Shown here piece by piece: positions 1 to 6,722 of a stretch of 45,912 nt of DNA (position 1 is its first letter; each line of letters opens with the position of its first letter). Source of the DNA: an uncultured Actinomycetes bacterium (lineage in GTDB: Bacteria; Actinomycetota; Actinomycetes; Nanopelagicales; Nanopelagicaceae); contig CAIYBL010000120.1 in NCBI GenBank assembly GCA_903924485.1, forward strand, positions 1 through 45,912, in the 5' to 3' direction. The notes below the pieces were generated by a model, which searched no databases, was not told the origin of the DNA, and saw nothing but the letters and a program-made list of their open reading frames with translations. The position numbers and the translations under genes are program-made.

Positions 1-125
1 GAAACCCACACGAAGTGGCCGAAGCCGTCTGTTTCCTTGCCAGTGATGCGGCTTCCTTCATCACTGGCTCATCGCTGTTGGTCGACGGTGGGTTTAGCGC
101 ACAAAAAGATTTAACTAAGAGCTAG
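1..125 (+). CDS. SDR family oxidoreductase, 3' end only
   Basis: The reading frame (codons starting at base 3) gives the last 40 residues of a protein ending in [12 protein letters not shown] and a TAG stop at 123-125. The pattern of a [16 protein letters not shown] segment is the hallmark C-terminal part of classical short-chain dehydrogenases/reductases, where it closes the nucleotide pocket. The catalytic Ser-Tyr-Lys part lies outside the window, so substrate cannot be guessed. The stop overlaps the convergent stop of the next gene by about 10 nt. It is absent from the ORF track because it is short and open at the left edge. Confidence 0.85.
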   Translation, partial: NPHEVAEAVCFLASDAASFITGSSLLVDGGFSAQKDLTKS

Positions 126-1077
126 AGGTGTCAGAGATAGGCTGTGCCGAAGAGTCTCGAAACGCCTCCACTATCGCCGCATCCTGTATGCCTAGCCCGA
201 CGGAGAAATACATAATTGAGTCCAGGGAGTTTGTACGTCCGGCGGCTTGCTGATTTATCACGTCGCCAATCGATATGACGTGCAGCGCTGGATCAATTTC
301 CAAGGCTGAGACAATCGAGCCATTTTGAATTCGCGCCGTCGCAGCATCGTCAACGAAAACTCTGCTGGCTTGCAAAACGGACTTGCCGGAAACTTCTTCA
401 CGGTTTGGCGCAAAAGATCCAATCGAAATCAAAGTTTTCCCCGAGCCAATGCCATCAACAACGACTGGTGAAACAGAATTCGTACATACAAAGATCAGAT
501 CGCACTCCTCAATCGACTCTTGGAGATTTAGAGACACGATTATTCGCGGCTCAGATGAGAATAGCGTTTTGAAATCGGAGTCAGGTTTGCGAGCAACGAC
601 AATTATCTTCTCAGGGTTGAATAATTCCAGAGCTGCAGCAGCGTGAGCCTGAGCCGTGTGTCCTGCACCTATTATCGCGATGTTCTTAACTGGATTTGCA
701 AGAGTCTGAGCGGCCATCATGCTCGCCGCGGTAGTGCGAATCTTCGTCGTCATTTCTCCATCAAAGATTTCTTCAAGGGCTCCAGTGGTCTGATTTAAAA
801 CACCGACGTAGCTTTGCACCACAGGAATATTTCGATCGGCATTGCCAGGAGTGACGCTTCCGAATTTCACGATCGTTGGACCGTGCATTGAGGCGCGAGC
901 AAGGTAGGCGAACTGGGCATCGGCACCATTTGGAAGTACGCCTCTGGCTCCCATGGTTGCTTCACCCCGCGAGAGCGCAGCGAACACTTCGACCTGGGTT
1001 TGGATTCCCCTAGCCAAAGGAAAAGCAGCCTCTAAGTCATCGGCTGTAATCATTGGGAGAGTAAAAGTTGCCTTCAC
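115..1077 (-). CDS. Ornithine cyclodeaminase / mu-crystallin family protein
   Basis: The protein has the family's Rossmann motif [14 protein letters not shown] near residue 135, the preceding substrate-side segment [17 protein letters not shown], and the C-terminal ISIGD and FVDD stretches. The family (ornithine cyclodeaminase, alanine dehydrogenase, ketimine reductase) uses NAD(P)H on amino or imino acids; the exact reaction is not readable from sequence. The ORF track extends it to 1239, but the N-terminal 54 residues are unlike the family and run through the divergent promoter region. A GTG at 1077 gives 320 aa, and an ATG at 1053 gives 312 aa; both fit the usual ~310-330, and neither has a clear ribosome site. 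It is divergent from the APC permease, which suggests a shared amino-acid or amide substrate (inference). Confidence 0.8.
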   Translation of the reverse strand: MKATFTLPMITADDLEAAFPLARGIQTQVEVFAALSRGEATMGARGVLPNGADAQFAYLARASMHGPTIVKFGSVTPGNADRNIPVVQSYVGVLNQTTGALEEIFDGEMTTKIRTTAASMMAAQTLANPVKNIAIIGAGHTAQAHAAAALELFNPEKIIVVARKPDSDFKTLFSSEPRIIVSLNLQESIEECDLIFVCTNSVSPVVVDGIGSGKTLISIGSFAPNREEVSGKSVLQASRVFVDDAATARIQNGSIVSALEIDPALHVISIGDVINQQAAGRTNSLDSIMYFSVGLGIQDAAIVEAFRDSSAQPISDTSSS

Positions 1078-1121
1078 GTAGATGATCTTGGTGCATGTGC
1101 GCCCGAAAGTGAAAGATGAAC

Positions 1122-1133
1122 TACTGATCAGTA
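1122..1133. promoter_or_regulatory. 12-bp perfect palindrome between divergent genes
   Basis: TACTGATCAGTA is a perfect palindrome placed about 45 nt upstream of the cyclodeaminase-like start and 94 nt upstream of the permease start. A TACTAT hexamer at 1189-1194 could be the permease -10 element. The site is positioned like an operator controlling the divergent pair, but no regulator gene is adjacent, and a 12-bp palindrome can arise by chance. Confidence 0.3.
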
Positions 1134-1226
1134 CAAAGTTTCTTTGTTTTTTGGAGAGCAAACTGCGTCGATTTTTCTCATTAAGACATACTATTTGTCC
1201 AATCTTTCGAGAAAGGGAAGGTTCAC

Positions 1227-2594
1227 ATGTCAGATTCACAAAAGCACAACTTAGAGCGCGGCCTTGGATTTAAAGGTCTCTTGTCACTTGCGTTGAGTGA
1301 CATTACGCCGATGGCTTCACTCTTGGTTACGGCCGGAGCAGTCCTTGTTCTATCCGGAACTGCAGGTGTTTGGGCATTCTCACTCGGATGCTTAATCGCG
1401 ATTACTGTGGCAATGAGCATGGCGGAACTTGGTTCGATGTATCCAACTGCCGGTGGCCTTTTCTATATTGTTAACAAGGTCCTTGGGCGACCAATTGGTT
1501 TCCTTGCAATGATCGACTACGTCCTCCAAGGCATCTTCATCCCAGCAACTCTCGCCCTTGGAATTGGCACATACCTCCACTCTTTGAATGCATCTATCCC
1601 GGTTAACGCCTCGTCGGCGATCGGTATGGCAATTATTACGATCTTGGCTGTTCTCAGAATCCATATGAGCGCAATCATCGTAACTGTTTGCCTTGTCATC
1701 GAAGGTGTTGTTTTGGCGCTCATTATCGGAGTAGGCATGTTCCATTTGAATCAGCCACTTTCGATTATTACCCACCCTGTCATGATGCATGACGGCAAAT
1801 TGGGATCGGTCGCTGGAGCAGCCATTGTTGCTGCTATTGCTTCCTCCCTCTTCTCCGTAAACGGATACGACAGCGCGATCAACTTCTCTGAAGAAGTTAA
1901 GGGAAATGCTCGAAGTATCGGTCGCGCAGTTATGTACTCCGCACTCGTCGGTGTGGTTCTTGAATTGACTGCCTTCACATTCGGTCTTTTCGGTACACGC
2001 GACTTGGGGGCCTACCTTTCAACCGCAACGCCATTCACTGACTCTGTTACAACTGCTCTTGGAAAGGGCGCCGGACAAGCTGTTTTGGTCGGGGCACTTT
2101 TTGCAATCGTGAACGCAACTCTTGCAATCACTTTGCAGTTCGCTCGAGTACTTTGGGCTAGCGGACGCGACAAAGCGTGGCCAAGTCCAGTTAACGATTT
2201 CCTTGGAAAAGTACATCCAAAGTTCCGATCTCCATGGGCTGCAACTCTCGTTATCGGTGGAGTATCAACCATCTTCTGTGTGAAGTCATCACTCATCTCA
2301 ACAGTGACCTTCACAGCAGTTTTGATCATCATTCTTTACGCGTTGATCGCAATTGCCGCTCTTGTAAGCCGCATCAAGAACAAAGATGAAGAGCGTCCAT
2401 TCAAGATGATGTTCTGGCCGATCCCGCCAATTATCACGATCGTTGGCGTTGGCTTGACCCTTACACAGCAAAAGAAGGGCGACTTGAAGATTATTCTGAT
2501 CGTCGTTGTTATCTCTCTTGCTTACTATTTCCTCTATCTCAACCGTTCAAAGCACACCAGATGGGTACCTCATAACCCCGCTCTGATGGACTAG
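1227..2594 (+). CDS. APC superfamily amino acid permease
   Basis: This 455-residue protein has about 12 hydrophobic segments. Its N-terminus (LGFKGLLSLALSDITPMAS, then a Gly/Ala-rich first helix) and the MAELGSMYPTAGGLFYIV stretch around residue 65-85 are characteristic of APC-family amino acid/polyamine transporters. It should sit in the cytoplasmic membrane and import an amino acid or related amine; specificity is not readable. The start is well supported by AAGGGAAGG six bases upstream of the ATG. A strong hairpin follows the stop, and the small protein plus amidase genes come next on the same strand, so uptake and hydrolysis of an amide compound may be linked (inference). Confidence 0.88.
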   Translation: MSDSQKHNLERGLGFKGLLSLALSDITPMASLLVTAGAVLVLSGTAGVWAFSLGCLIAITVAMSMAELGSMYPTAGGLFYIVNKVLGRPIGFLAMIDYVLQGIFIPATLALGIGTYLHSLNASIPVNASSAIGMAIITILAVLRIHMSAIIVTVCLVIEGVVLALIIGVGMFHLNQPLSIITHPVMMHDGKLGSVAGAAIVAAIASSLFSVNGYDSAINFSEEVKGNARSIGRAVMYSALVGVVLELTAFTFGLFGTRDLGAYLSTATPFTDSVTTALGKGAGQAVLVGALFAIVNATLAITLQFARVLWASGRDKAWPSPVNDFLGKVHPKFRSPWAATLVIGGVSTIFCVKSSLISTVTFTAVLIIILYALIAIAALVSRIKNKDEERPFKMMFWPIPPIITIVGVGLTLTQQKKGDLKIILIVVVISLAYYFLYLNRSKHTRWVPHNPALMD

Positions 2595-2620
2595 TCCGAC
2601 AACAAATAATCACATTAAAC

Positions 2621-2654
2621 TGAAGGGGTTGGCCCGCAAAGGCCAGCCCCTTCA
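2621..2654 (+). terminator. Strong hairpin after the APC permease
   Basis: TGAAGGGGTTGGCC, six loop bases, then GGCCAGCCCCTTCA form a 14-bp stem with a single T-G wobble, 27 nt after the permease stop. It is followed by ATTATGGTATTT rather than a clean T run, so it may be a partial terminator or a 3' end stabiliser that separates permease from amidase expression. Confidence 0.7.
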
Positions 2655-2678
2655 ATTATGGTATTTACGAGGAGCGTT

Positions 2679-2840
2679 ATGGATATTGAGAACTTTTCTG
2701 AAATCGATAAAGCCAACTTGCCCAAGCTAAAGCAATATTGGGATTACTTGAAAACTTATCGGGCTAATGTGGATGAATCCCAACTTATTAGTAGCGATAT
2801 TGCCAATATTTTCACCTCACCATTGGACGGTGAAAAGTGA
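2679..2840 (+). CDS. Small 53-aa protein coupled to amidase (possible GatC/AtzG-like partner)
   Basis: The track starts this ORF at 2658, but the ATG at 2679 has a proper ribosome site (GAGGAG four bases upstream). The 53-residue product starts MDIENFSEIDKANLPKLKQY and is charged, predicted mostly helical, with no signal peptide or membrane segment. Its TGA overlaps the GTG of the amidase (GTGA), so the two are translationally coupled. Known GatA-type amidases pair with small helical proteins (GatC in the tRNA amidotransferase, AtzG with AtzE). Size and position fit that role, but I see no diagnostic GatC motif, so the partner assignment is inference. Confidence 0.6.
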   Translation: MDIENFSEIDKANLPKLKQYWDYLKTYRANVDESQLISSDIANIFTSPLDGEK

Positions 2841-4252
2841 GTAGAGAGTTGCATCTGCTTTCGATTGCGCAAGTAAGTAAGTTACTCAAGAAGAAAGAAG
2901 TTTCGCCCGTTGAGTTAACCAAGATTTGCCTGGATCGAATTGAAGAATTTAACCCAAAGCTCAATGCTTTCATCACCGTGTACTCAGAAGAGGCGATGAA
3001 ACAAGCCAAAAAGGCTGCGCATGAGATTGCACGTGATGAGTACAGAGGAAAATTGCATGGTGTCCCCCTCGCCATTAAAGACAATATCTATTTTGCTGAT
3101 CACGTTACGACGATGGGATCCAAGATTCATAAGGATTTCGTTTCAGATTTTGATGCCACCACAGTCGTCAAGCTTCGCGAGAGTGGCGCAATCTTTTTAG
3201 GTAAAACAAATATGCACGAATACGCACTTGGTGCCACAACAGATAACCCTCACTACGGAACTTGCCGCAATCCATGGCATTTTGGGAAGATTCCTGGCGG
3301 CTCTAGTGGTGGATCAGCAGCTGCCGTTTCTGCATTCTTGGCATACGGAGCCCTCGGAACGGATACATCAGGGTCAATTCGTGTACCTGCCGCTGCTTGT
3401 GGGCTTGTCGGGCTTAAGGCTACATATGGCCGAGTCAGCAAATATGGATGCTTCCCAGAGGCTTGGAGCCTTGATCACATTGGTCCACTCACACGCACCG
3501 TTGAAGATGCTGCAATTATCTTCGATGCCATCAGTGGGGGCGATAAGAATGATCCAACGTCTCTAGATTTAAAGCCGACCAAACTGGCTAAAAAGTTGGA
3601 TGGCGATCTGAGCAAGCTGACAATCGGGATTGAAGAGGACTTCTTCTTTCACTTCACTGACGTAGATGTTGAACGCCAAGTTCGAGCGACAATTAGTCAA
3701 CTGAAGATAATGGGCGCCAAAGTTAAGACGGTCAAGATTCCATCCTTAAAGGATGCTTTTTGGGCGTTAACAATCATTGACACCGCTGAAACAACTGCAG
3801 TTCATCAACCATTGATGAAAGAGCACGCAAAGGATTATGGAACTGACGTACGTTTTCTTATTGAGTGCGGCTATTTACCGTCAGCCGTTGATTATTTGCA
3901 AGCGCTACAGCTACGCCGAATTATTCAACAAGAGGTAACGGCAGTATTCGAGGAGATTGATGTCCTGCTCGCTCCGACCCTTCCCAGCAAGACCCCATCA
4001 GTCGGAGAACTTACAAGTGTCATAAATGGCAAGTCAGTGGACACCATTGAAACTTGTATGCACAATGTTGGCCCTGGCAACCTACTCGGACTTCCTTCAA
4101 TCTCCATGCCATGTGGAATTATCGATGGGATTCCCGTCGGAATTGAAATCATCGGTGCGCCACTACAGGAGTTGAAAGTTCTCAATCTTGCGAGAGGCCT
4201 AGAAAGAACGAATCCACTCGGTGGTCAAGTTCCAACTGCCTACCTCAACTGA
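2837..4252 (+). CDS. Amidase signature family hydrolase (GatA-like)
   Basis: The 471-aa protein carries the complete amidase-signature triad: Lys in GVPLAIKDN near residue 80, the cis-Ser in PGGSSGGSAAAVS near 155, and the nucleophilic Ser in GTDTSGSIRVPAA near 179. This chemistry hydrolyses a carboxamide to acid and ammonia. GatA proper would sit with gatB and gatC; no gatB is present here and the C-terminus is not obviously that of GatA, so a catabolic amidase is more likely. The GTG start is embedded in the stop of the 53-aa gene and has little ribosome site of its own, indicating coupling. Spacing of 36 nt separates its end from the tRNA-fragment repeat downstream. Confidence 0.85.
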   Translation: MSRELHLLSIAQVSKLLKKKEVSPVELTKICLDRIEEFNPKLNAFITVYSEEAMKQAKKAAHEIARDEYRGKLHGVPLAIKDNIYFADHVTTMGSKIHKDFVSDFDATTVVKLRESGAIFLGKTNMHEYALGATTDNPHYGTCRNPWHFGKIPGGSSGGSAAAVSAFLAYGALGTDTSGSIRVPAAACGLVGLKATYGRVSKYGCFPEAWSLDHIGPLTRTVEDAAIIFDAISGGDKNDPTSLDLKPTKLAKKLDGDLSKLTIGIEEDFFFHFTDVDVERQVRATISQLKIMGAKVKTVKIPSLKDAFWALTIIDTAETTAVHQPLMKEHAKDYGTDVRFLIECGYLPSAVDYLQALQLRRIIQQEVTAVFEEIDVLLAPTLPSKTPSVGELTSVINGKSVDTIETCMHNVGPGNLLGLPSISMPCGIIDGIPVGIEIIGAPLQELKVLNLARGLERTNPLGGQVPTAYLN

Positions 4253-4285
4253 TTAAAACATGCCCTAAATTATTGACCTTTGACG

Positions 4286-4331
4286 GTGCCCCGAGTGGGG
4301 GTCGAACCCACACTGAACGGATTCTAAGGCC
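4286..4331 (-). pseudogene. Orphan 3' fragment of tRNA (displaced copy, attL/R-like)
   Basis: Read on the minus strand, bases 4315-4286 repeat the T arm and acceptor end of the tRNA at 4945-5017 exactly. Similarity continues into the anticodon arm (to about 4331-4329) with six mismatches. The corresponding loop reads CTTAGAA instead of CTTAAAA, and the stem pairs are broken. No D arm or 5' acceptor strand can be found upstream of it, so it cannot make a tRNA. The TAG stop of the neighbouring ORF lies in the degenerate anticodon of this fragment. Confidence 0.75.
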
Positions 4332-4914
4332 TTGTAAATAAATCATGGCCCAAGAATGAATTCCCAATAATCAAAATGCCAACCAAGATAAAAAGTATCT
4401 GAGTCAAAACCCAAACAGGATAGGAACGCACCGGGTGAAGGAATGAATAAGTCTTGTGCATTATTTTGTTCCGTACACGCAATTTTTTCGTATCCCCTGG
4501 CTCTTTGATCATTTCTGCTGCTCGATTATTCGCGTCTATCCATTCCGCGCTCTGCGTATCGCTGAAGCTGTAACCAAACAACTCATCTTCTGTTTTTACG
4601 AGCATTTTAGTAATGGTGAATTCATAAAGTCTTATTCTTGAGAGGGAGGCAAGTGATACAAAAGCGATGAAGATTCCCAGCAGAGCAGAGAGAACTCTTG
4701 CCGTAGTCCTGGAGGAATTATTGAGAGCAATACTCAATAAAAACGCTTGTCCGCCTAAAGATAAGGCGGGGATTTGCCAAAATAGTGCGTCGAAATGTCT
4801 ACGTCTCTCACTCAATGAGGTGTACTTAAGAACCGCTAGATCCTTACTTTCTGAATTTGGCACCCTGTCTCCCTCATGCTTTTGCAGTAGGTTAAATCTT
4901 AGATTGATCTTCAT
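4324..4914 (-). CDS. Unknown membrane protein, 196 aa, islet cargo
   Basis: I do not recognise a named family. The protein has a charged N-terminus, a first hydrophobic pair at about 45-66 and 72-93 (ALFWQIPALSLGGQAFLLSI then VLSALLGIFIAFVSLAS), a polar stretch of roughly 70 residues, and a third segment at about 167-189 (VWVLTQILFILVGILIIG). The WQIPALSLGGQAFLLS stretch resembles uncharacterised actinobacterial membrane proteins I have seen, without known function. The ATG at 4914 has no ribosome site and lies only 30 nt beyond the 3' end of the upstream tRNA, so it may be transcribed through from the tRNA promoter. It is the only gene between the 30-bp repeats. Confidence 0.65.
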   Translation of the reverse strand: MKINLRFNLLQKHEGDRVPNSESKDLAVLKYTSLSERRRHFDALFWQIPALSLGGQAFLLSIALNNSSRTTARVLSALLGIFIAFVSLASLSRIRLYEFTITKMLVKTEDELFGYSFSDTQSAEWIDANNRAAEMIKEPGDTKKLRVRNKIMHKTYSFLHPVRSYPVWVLTQILFILVGILIIGNSFLGHDLFTRP

Positions 4915-4943
4915 CTAATGGAAACAGAAATCAATGAATGAAA

Positions 4944-4973
4944 GTGCCCCGAGTGGGGGTCGAACCCACACTG
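4944..4973. repeat. 30-bp direct repeat, copy 2, inside the intact tRNA
   Basis: Identical over 30 bases to 4286-4315. It covers the discriminator side, acceptor 3' strand, T arm and part of the variable loop of the tRNA. Divergence starts abruptly after this block in the anticodon stem, as expected if the block is a recombination core. Confidence 0.8.
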
Positions 4974-5017
4974 GGAGGATTTTAAGTCCTCTGCCTCTGC
5001 CATTGGGCTATCGGGGC
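4945..5017 (-). tRNA. tRNA with UAA (Leu) anticodon but class I fold
   Basis: The minus strand folds as acceptor GCCCCGA/TCGGGGC with A73, a D arm with GGC closing strand, anticodon arm GAGGA-CTTAAAA-TCCTC, a 5-nt variable loop CCAGT, and T arm GTGGG-TTCGACC-CCCAC. The total is 73 nt and CCA is not encoded. With U33 fixed, bases 34-36 are UAA, which decodes the Leu codon UUA. Bacterial tRNA-Leu normally has a long class II variable arm (about 85 nt); this one does not. It may be a leucine tRNA of unusual type, or be charged with something else; sequence alone cannot say. Confidence 0.85.
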
Positions 5018-5020
5018 GCA

Positions 5021-5035
5021 CGCTCATTATGAGCG
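5021..5035 (-). promoter_or_regulatory. Palindrome overlapping the tRNA -10 element
   Basis: CGCTCAT-T-ATGAGCG is a perfect 7-1-7 inverted repeat ending 4 nt before the tRNA 5' base. Read on the minus strand it contains CATAAT, well placed as the tRNA -10 hexamer (eight bases before the mature 5' end). No good -35 is visible. Confidence 0.4.
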
Positions 5036-5153
5036 AATACGTGAGTGTACTAGAGGAAAAGTGCACGCTAAACACCCACCCCGTATTGCCCCGAGATTTA
5101 CCACTGCAGCGTTGATGCCGCGCCAATTGCTTGATTAATTAACAACCAGCCTG

Positions 5154-5525
5154 TTAGCTCGTTTTGGCGCTGTACCCATGCCATTTAGCGATTTTTACTC
5201 CGCTAAATTCATAGACCCACATCGAGTCTTCGGTGTGACCATCAGTGAAATTGAATACATGCTCTGTATGAGCTAACAGATCTCCAACTCCAATAGATGC
5301 ATCGACTCTGATTTGTATATTTGGATGGTGTTTGAATGCCTCAGAAAGATTCTTGAGCAGGGCGGGTAATCCGTCTGAAGTGACGACTCCTTCGGAATTC
5401 ATTCCAATGAAGCCTTCAAGAAAGAGCGCGCCCAGGCTCTCCAAGTCCTTGGCATTAAATGCATCTACTAGCTTTGCAATTACCTTTTGGCGATCTGGAA
5501 AAAGATCGTTGCTAATTTGATGCAC
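5154..5525 (-). CDS. SnoaL-like / NTF2-fold protein
   Basis: The sequence RQKVIAKLVDAFNAKDLESLGALF followed by alternating strands ending in FNFTDGHTEDSMWVYEFSGVKIAKW is typical of the NTF2-like cone fold (SnoaL/polyketide cyclase-like), about 120 residues. Such proteins bind or isomerise small ligands; the ligand is unknown here. The ORF track begins at 5570, deep inside the upstream gene. The GTG at 5525 gives 123 aa and a 14-nt overlap with the upstream stop, which I prefer. It is the second of two adjacent NTF2-fold genes that share a promoter. No terminator is obvious in the 136-nt gap before the tRNA. Confidence 0.7.
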   Translation of the reverse strand: MHQISNDLFPDRQKVIAKLVDAFNAKDLESLGALFLEGFIGMNSEGVVTSDGLPALLKNLSEAFKHHPNIQIRVDASIGVGDLLAHTEHVFNFTDGHTEDSMWVYEFSGVKIAKWHGYSAKTS

Positions 5526-5883
5526 CCGTATTAGCGAATGTCTTGGAAGTAATCTGCCAGCGTCCATCAAGAATGGCTAATTGGAAATAGTCAGTGAAGG
5601 CAAGAGTGCCCCAAAAACCAACTTCTCTAACTGTCGCTGTTGCTGCAGTTCCATCAATCTGAATATCAGTAATTTTGCATACGAGAGCGCCTGCATCTCC
5701 CGGAGATCCAACCATTAGTGCAATAAATGCTGGCTTATCTAAGTCATAGTCAACGCCGCCCACAGTGCCGAACCATCGGGCACTTGCATGGAATGCTTCT
5801 TCAAGTTTCTTAGCATCTCCCTTGCCTGCGCCATCAATGTATAAACCAACTAGTCGTGTTATCTCGGCTAAATCTTTACTCAT
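5512..5883 (-). CDS. Putative lumazine-binding-like NTF2-fold protein
   Basis: The 123-aa protein starts MSKDLAEITRLVGLYIDGAGKGD, then EEAFHASARWFGTVGG, and ends with FTDYFQLAILDGRWQITSKTF, the pattern of the putative lumazine-binding/NTF2-like domain family. The motif GRWQI(T/V)xKxF at the end is especially diagnostic. Despite the family name, function is unknown. GGAGAGG eight bases upstream of the ATG supports the start. It leads a two-gene unit with the SnoaL-like protein. The 98-nt gap to the UDG gene behind it should contain the promoter, but I could not fix one. Confidence 0.75.
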   Translation of the reverse strand: MSKDLAEITRLVGLYIDGAGKGDAKKLEEAFHASARWFGTVGGVDYDLDKPAFIALMVGSPGDAGALVCKITDIQIDGTAATATVREVGFWGTLAFTDYFQLAILDGRWQITSKTFANTGASN

Positions 5884-5981
5884 GGTTGCACCTCTCCGTG
5901 CCTAGGTTTGGAAGTATGTATGCAAGAGCCAGGAATAAATAGTGATACCCGCTGGTAAATCAGGCTTATTTGTTTCCCTTA

Positions 5982-6722
5982 CTAGCCAATCGCGCGTGAA
6001 AACCTGGCCGCAGTTTCAAGTACTGCGTCCAACTGATCGTGTGTGAGCTTTCCAGTAAAGGTGTTTTGCTGGCTCGGGTGATAGCTGGCAATCAATAGGT
6101 AATCAACGCCGCTATGTGAGTAGGCGTATTCGGCGCCGTGGCCAAACTTCACAGCAGGGATCGGATGTCCCAATTCCCGCAAAGTCTTAAGCAGTGCGTT
6201 CCAAGCGAATGCACCAAGACCAACAAAGGCACGCACAGTTGGCAGAGTTAACTCGATCTCACGCTTCAACCATGGCGCACACATGTCGCGCTCTGGTGTG
6301 TCTGGCTTGTTATCTGGAGGTGCGCATCGCACTGCAGTATTTATGCGGGTGTGCTTTAACTTTTGTCCATCATCGCGCGAAGTACTTGTTGGAATCTTCG
6401 CAATTCCGATACGGTGCAATGAACCATAGAGCCAATCACCAGATGAGTCTCCTGTAAATATTCTCCCTGTGCGATTTGCTCCGTGAGCACCGGGTGCTAA
6501 ACCGACAATTAATAACCGTGGTTTGTCCGAGCCAAATCCTGGAATTGGCTTTCCCCAGTATTCGTGATCGGTGTATGCCTTGCGCTTTACGACAGCAACT
6601 TCCTCGCGCCATGCAACGAGCCTAGGACAAGCGGTGCAATGAGTGATGGCTTCATCTAGTTGGCCGATTGTCTCTATCTTCGCAGCAACGGCCTTAACGT
6701 TTGTTGCTTTAGCGCGAGCCAA
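5982..6722 (-). CDS. Uracil-DNA glycosylase, family 5 (UDGb)
   Basis: The enzyme excises uracil and other deaminated bases from DNA. Motif A is GLAPGAHGANRTGRIFTGD, the family 5 form lacking the catalytic Asp/Asn of other classes, and motif B is ASYHPSQQNTFTGKL. Four cysteines (HCTACPRL near the start, VRCAPP and DMCAPW in the middle) match the iron-sulfur ligands of families 4 and 5. The track's ATG at 6788 would overlap ppx by 80 nt. The TTG at 6722 overlaps it by only 14 nt and leaves the usual short leader before TACPRLVAWRE; a GTG at 6752 is also possible. It ends the minus-strand run with ppx, DUF501 and ftsB upstream. Confidence 0.85.
   Translation of the reverse strand: MARAKATNVKAVAAKIETIGQLDEAITHCTACPRLVAWREEVAVVKRKAYTDHEYWGKPIPGFGSDKPRLLIVGLAPGAHGANRTGRIFTGDSSGDWLYGSLHRIGIAKIPTSTSRDDGQKLKHTRINTAVRCAPPDNKPDTPERDMCAPWLKREIELTLPTVRAFVGLGAFAWNALLKTLRELGHPIPAVKFGHGAEYAYSHSGVDYLLIASYHPSQQNTFTGKLTHDQLDAVLETAARFSRAIG

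Larger units (their letters stand above)
4286..4973. mobile_element. Putative tRNA-bounded single-gene islet (att-like 30-bp repeats)
   Basis: A 30-bp segment (GTGCCCCGAGTGGGGGTCGA...) occurs at 4286-4315 and again, identically and in the same orientation, at 4944-4973, 658 bp apart. The second copy is the 3' third of an intact tRNA gene; the first is an orphan 3' fragment. That is the arrangement left when an element integrates in a tRNA 3' half: the intact tRNA at one end, the displaced 3' piece at the other. The interior holds one ORF (4324-4914) and no integrase, so it would be a remnant or an element moved in trans. A simple partial duplication of the tRNA region is the alternative. Confidence 0.5.

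Noticed and set aside
1078-1239. N-terminal extension of the cyclodeaminase-like ORF to 1239
   Set aside because: The extra 54 residues do not resemble the family and cover the divergent promoter region and the permease start.
5100-5153. AACA...TGTT inverted sequence after the SnoaL-like gene as terminator
   Set aside because: Only four base pairs, too weak to call.
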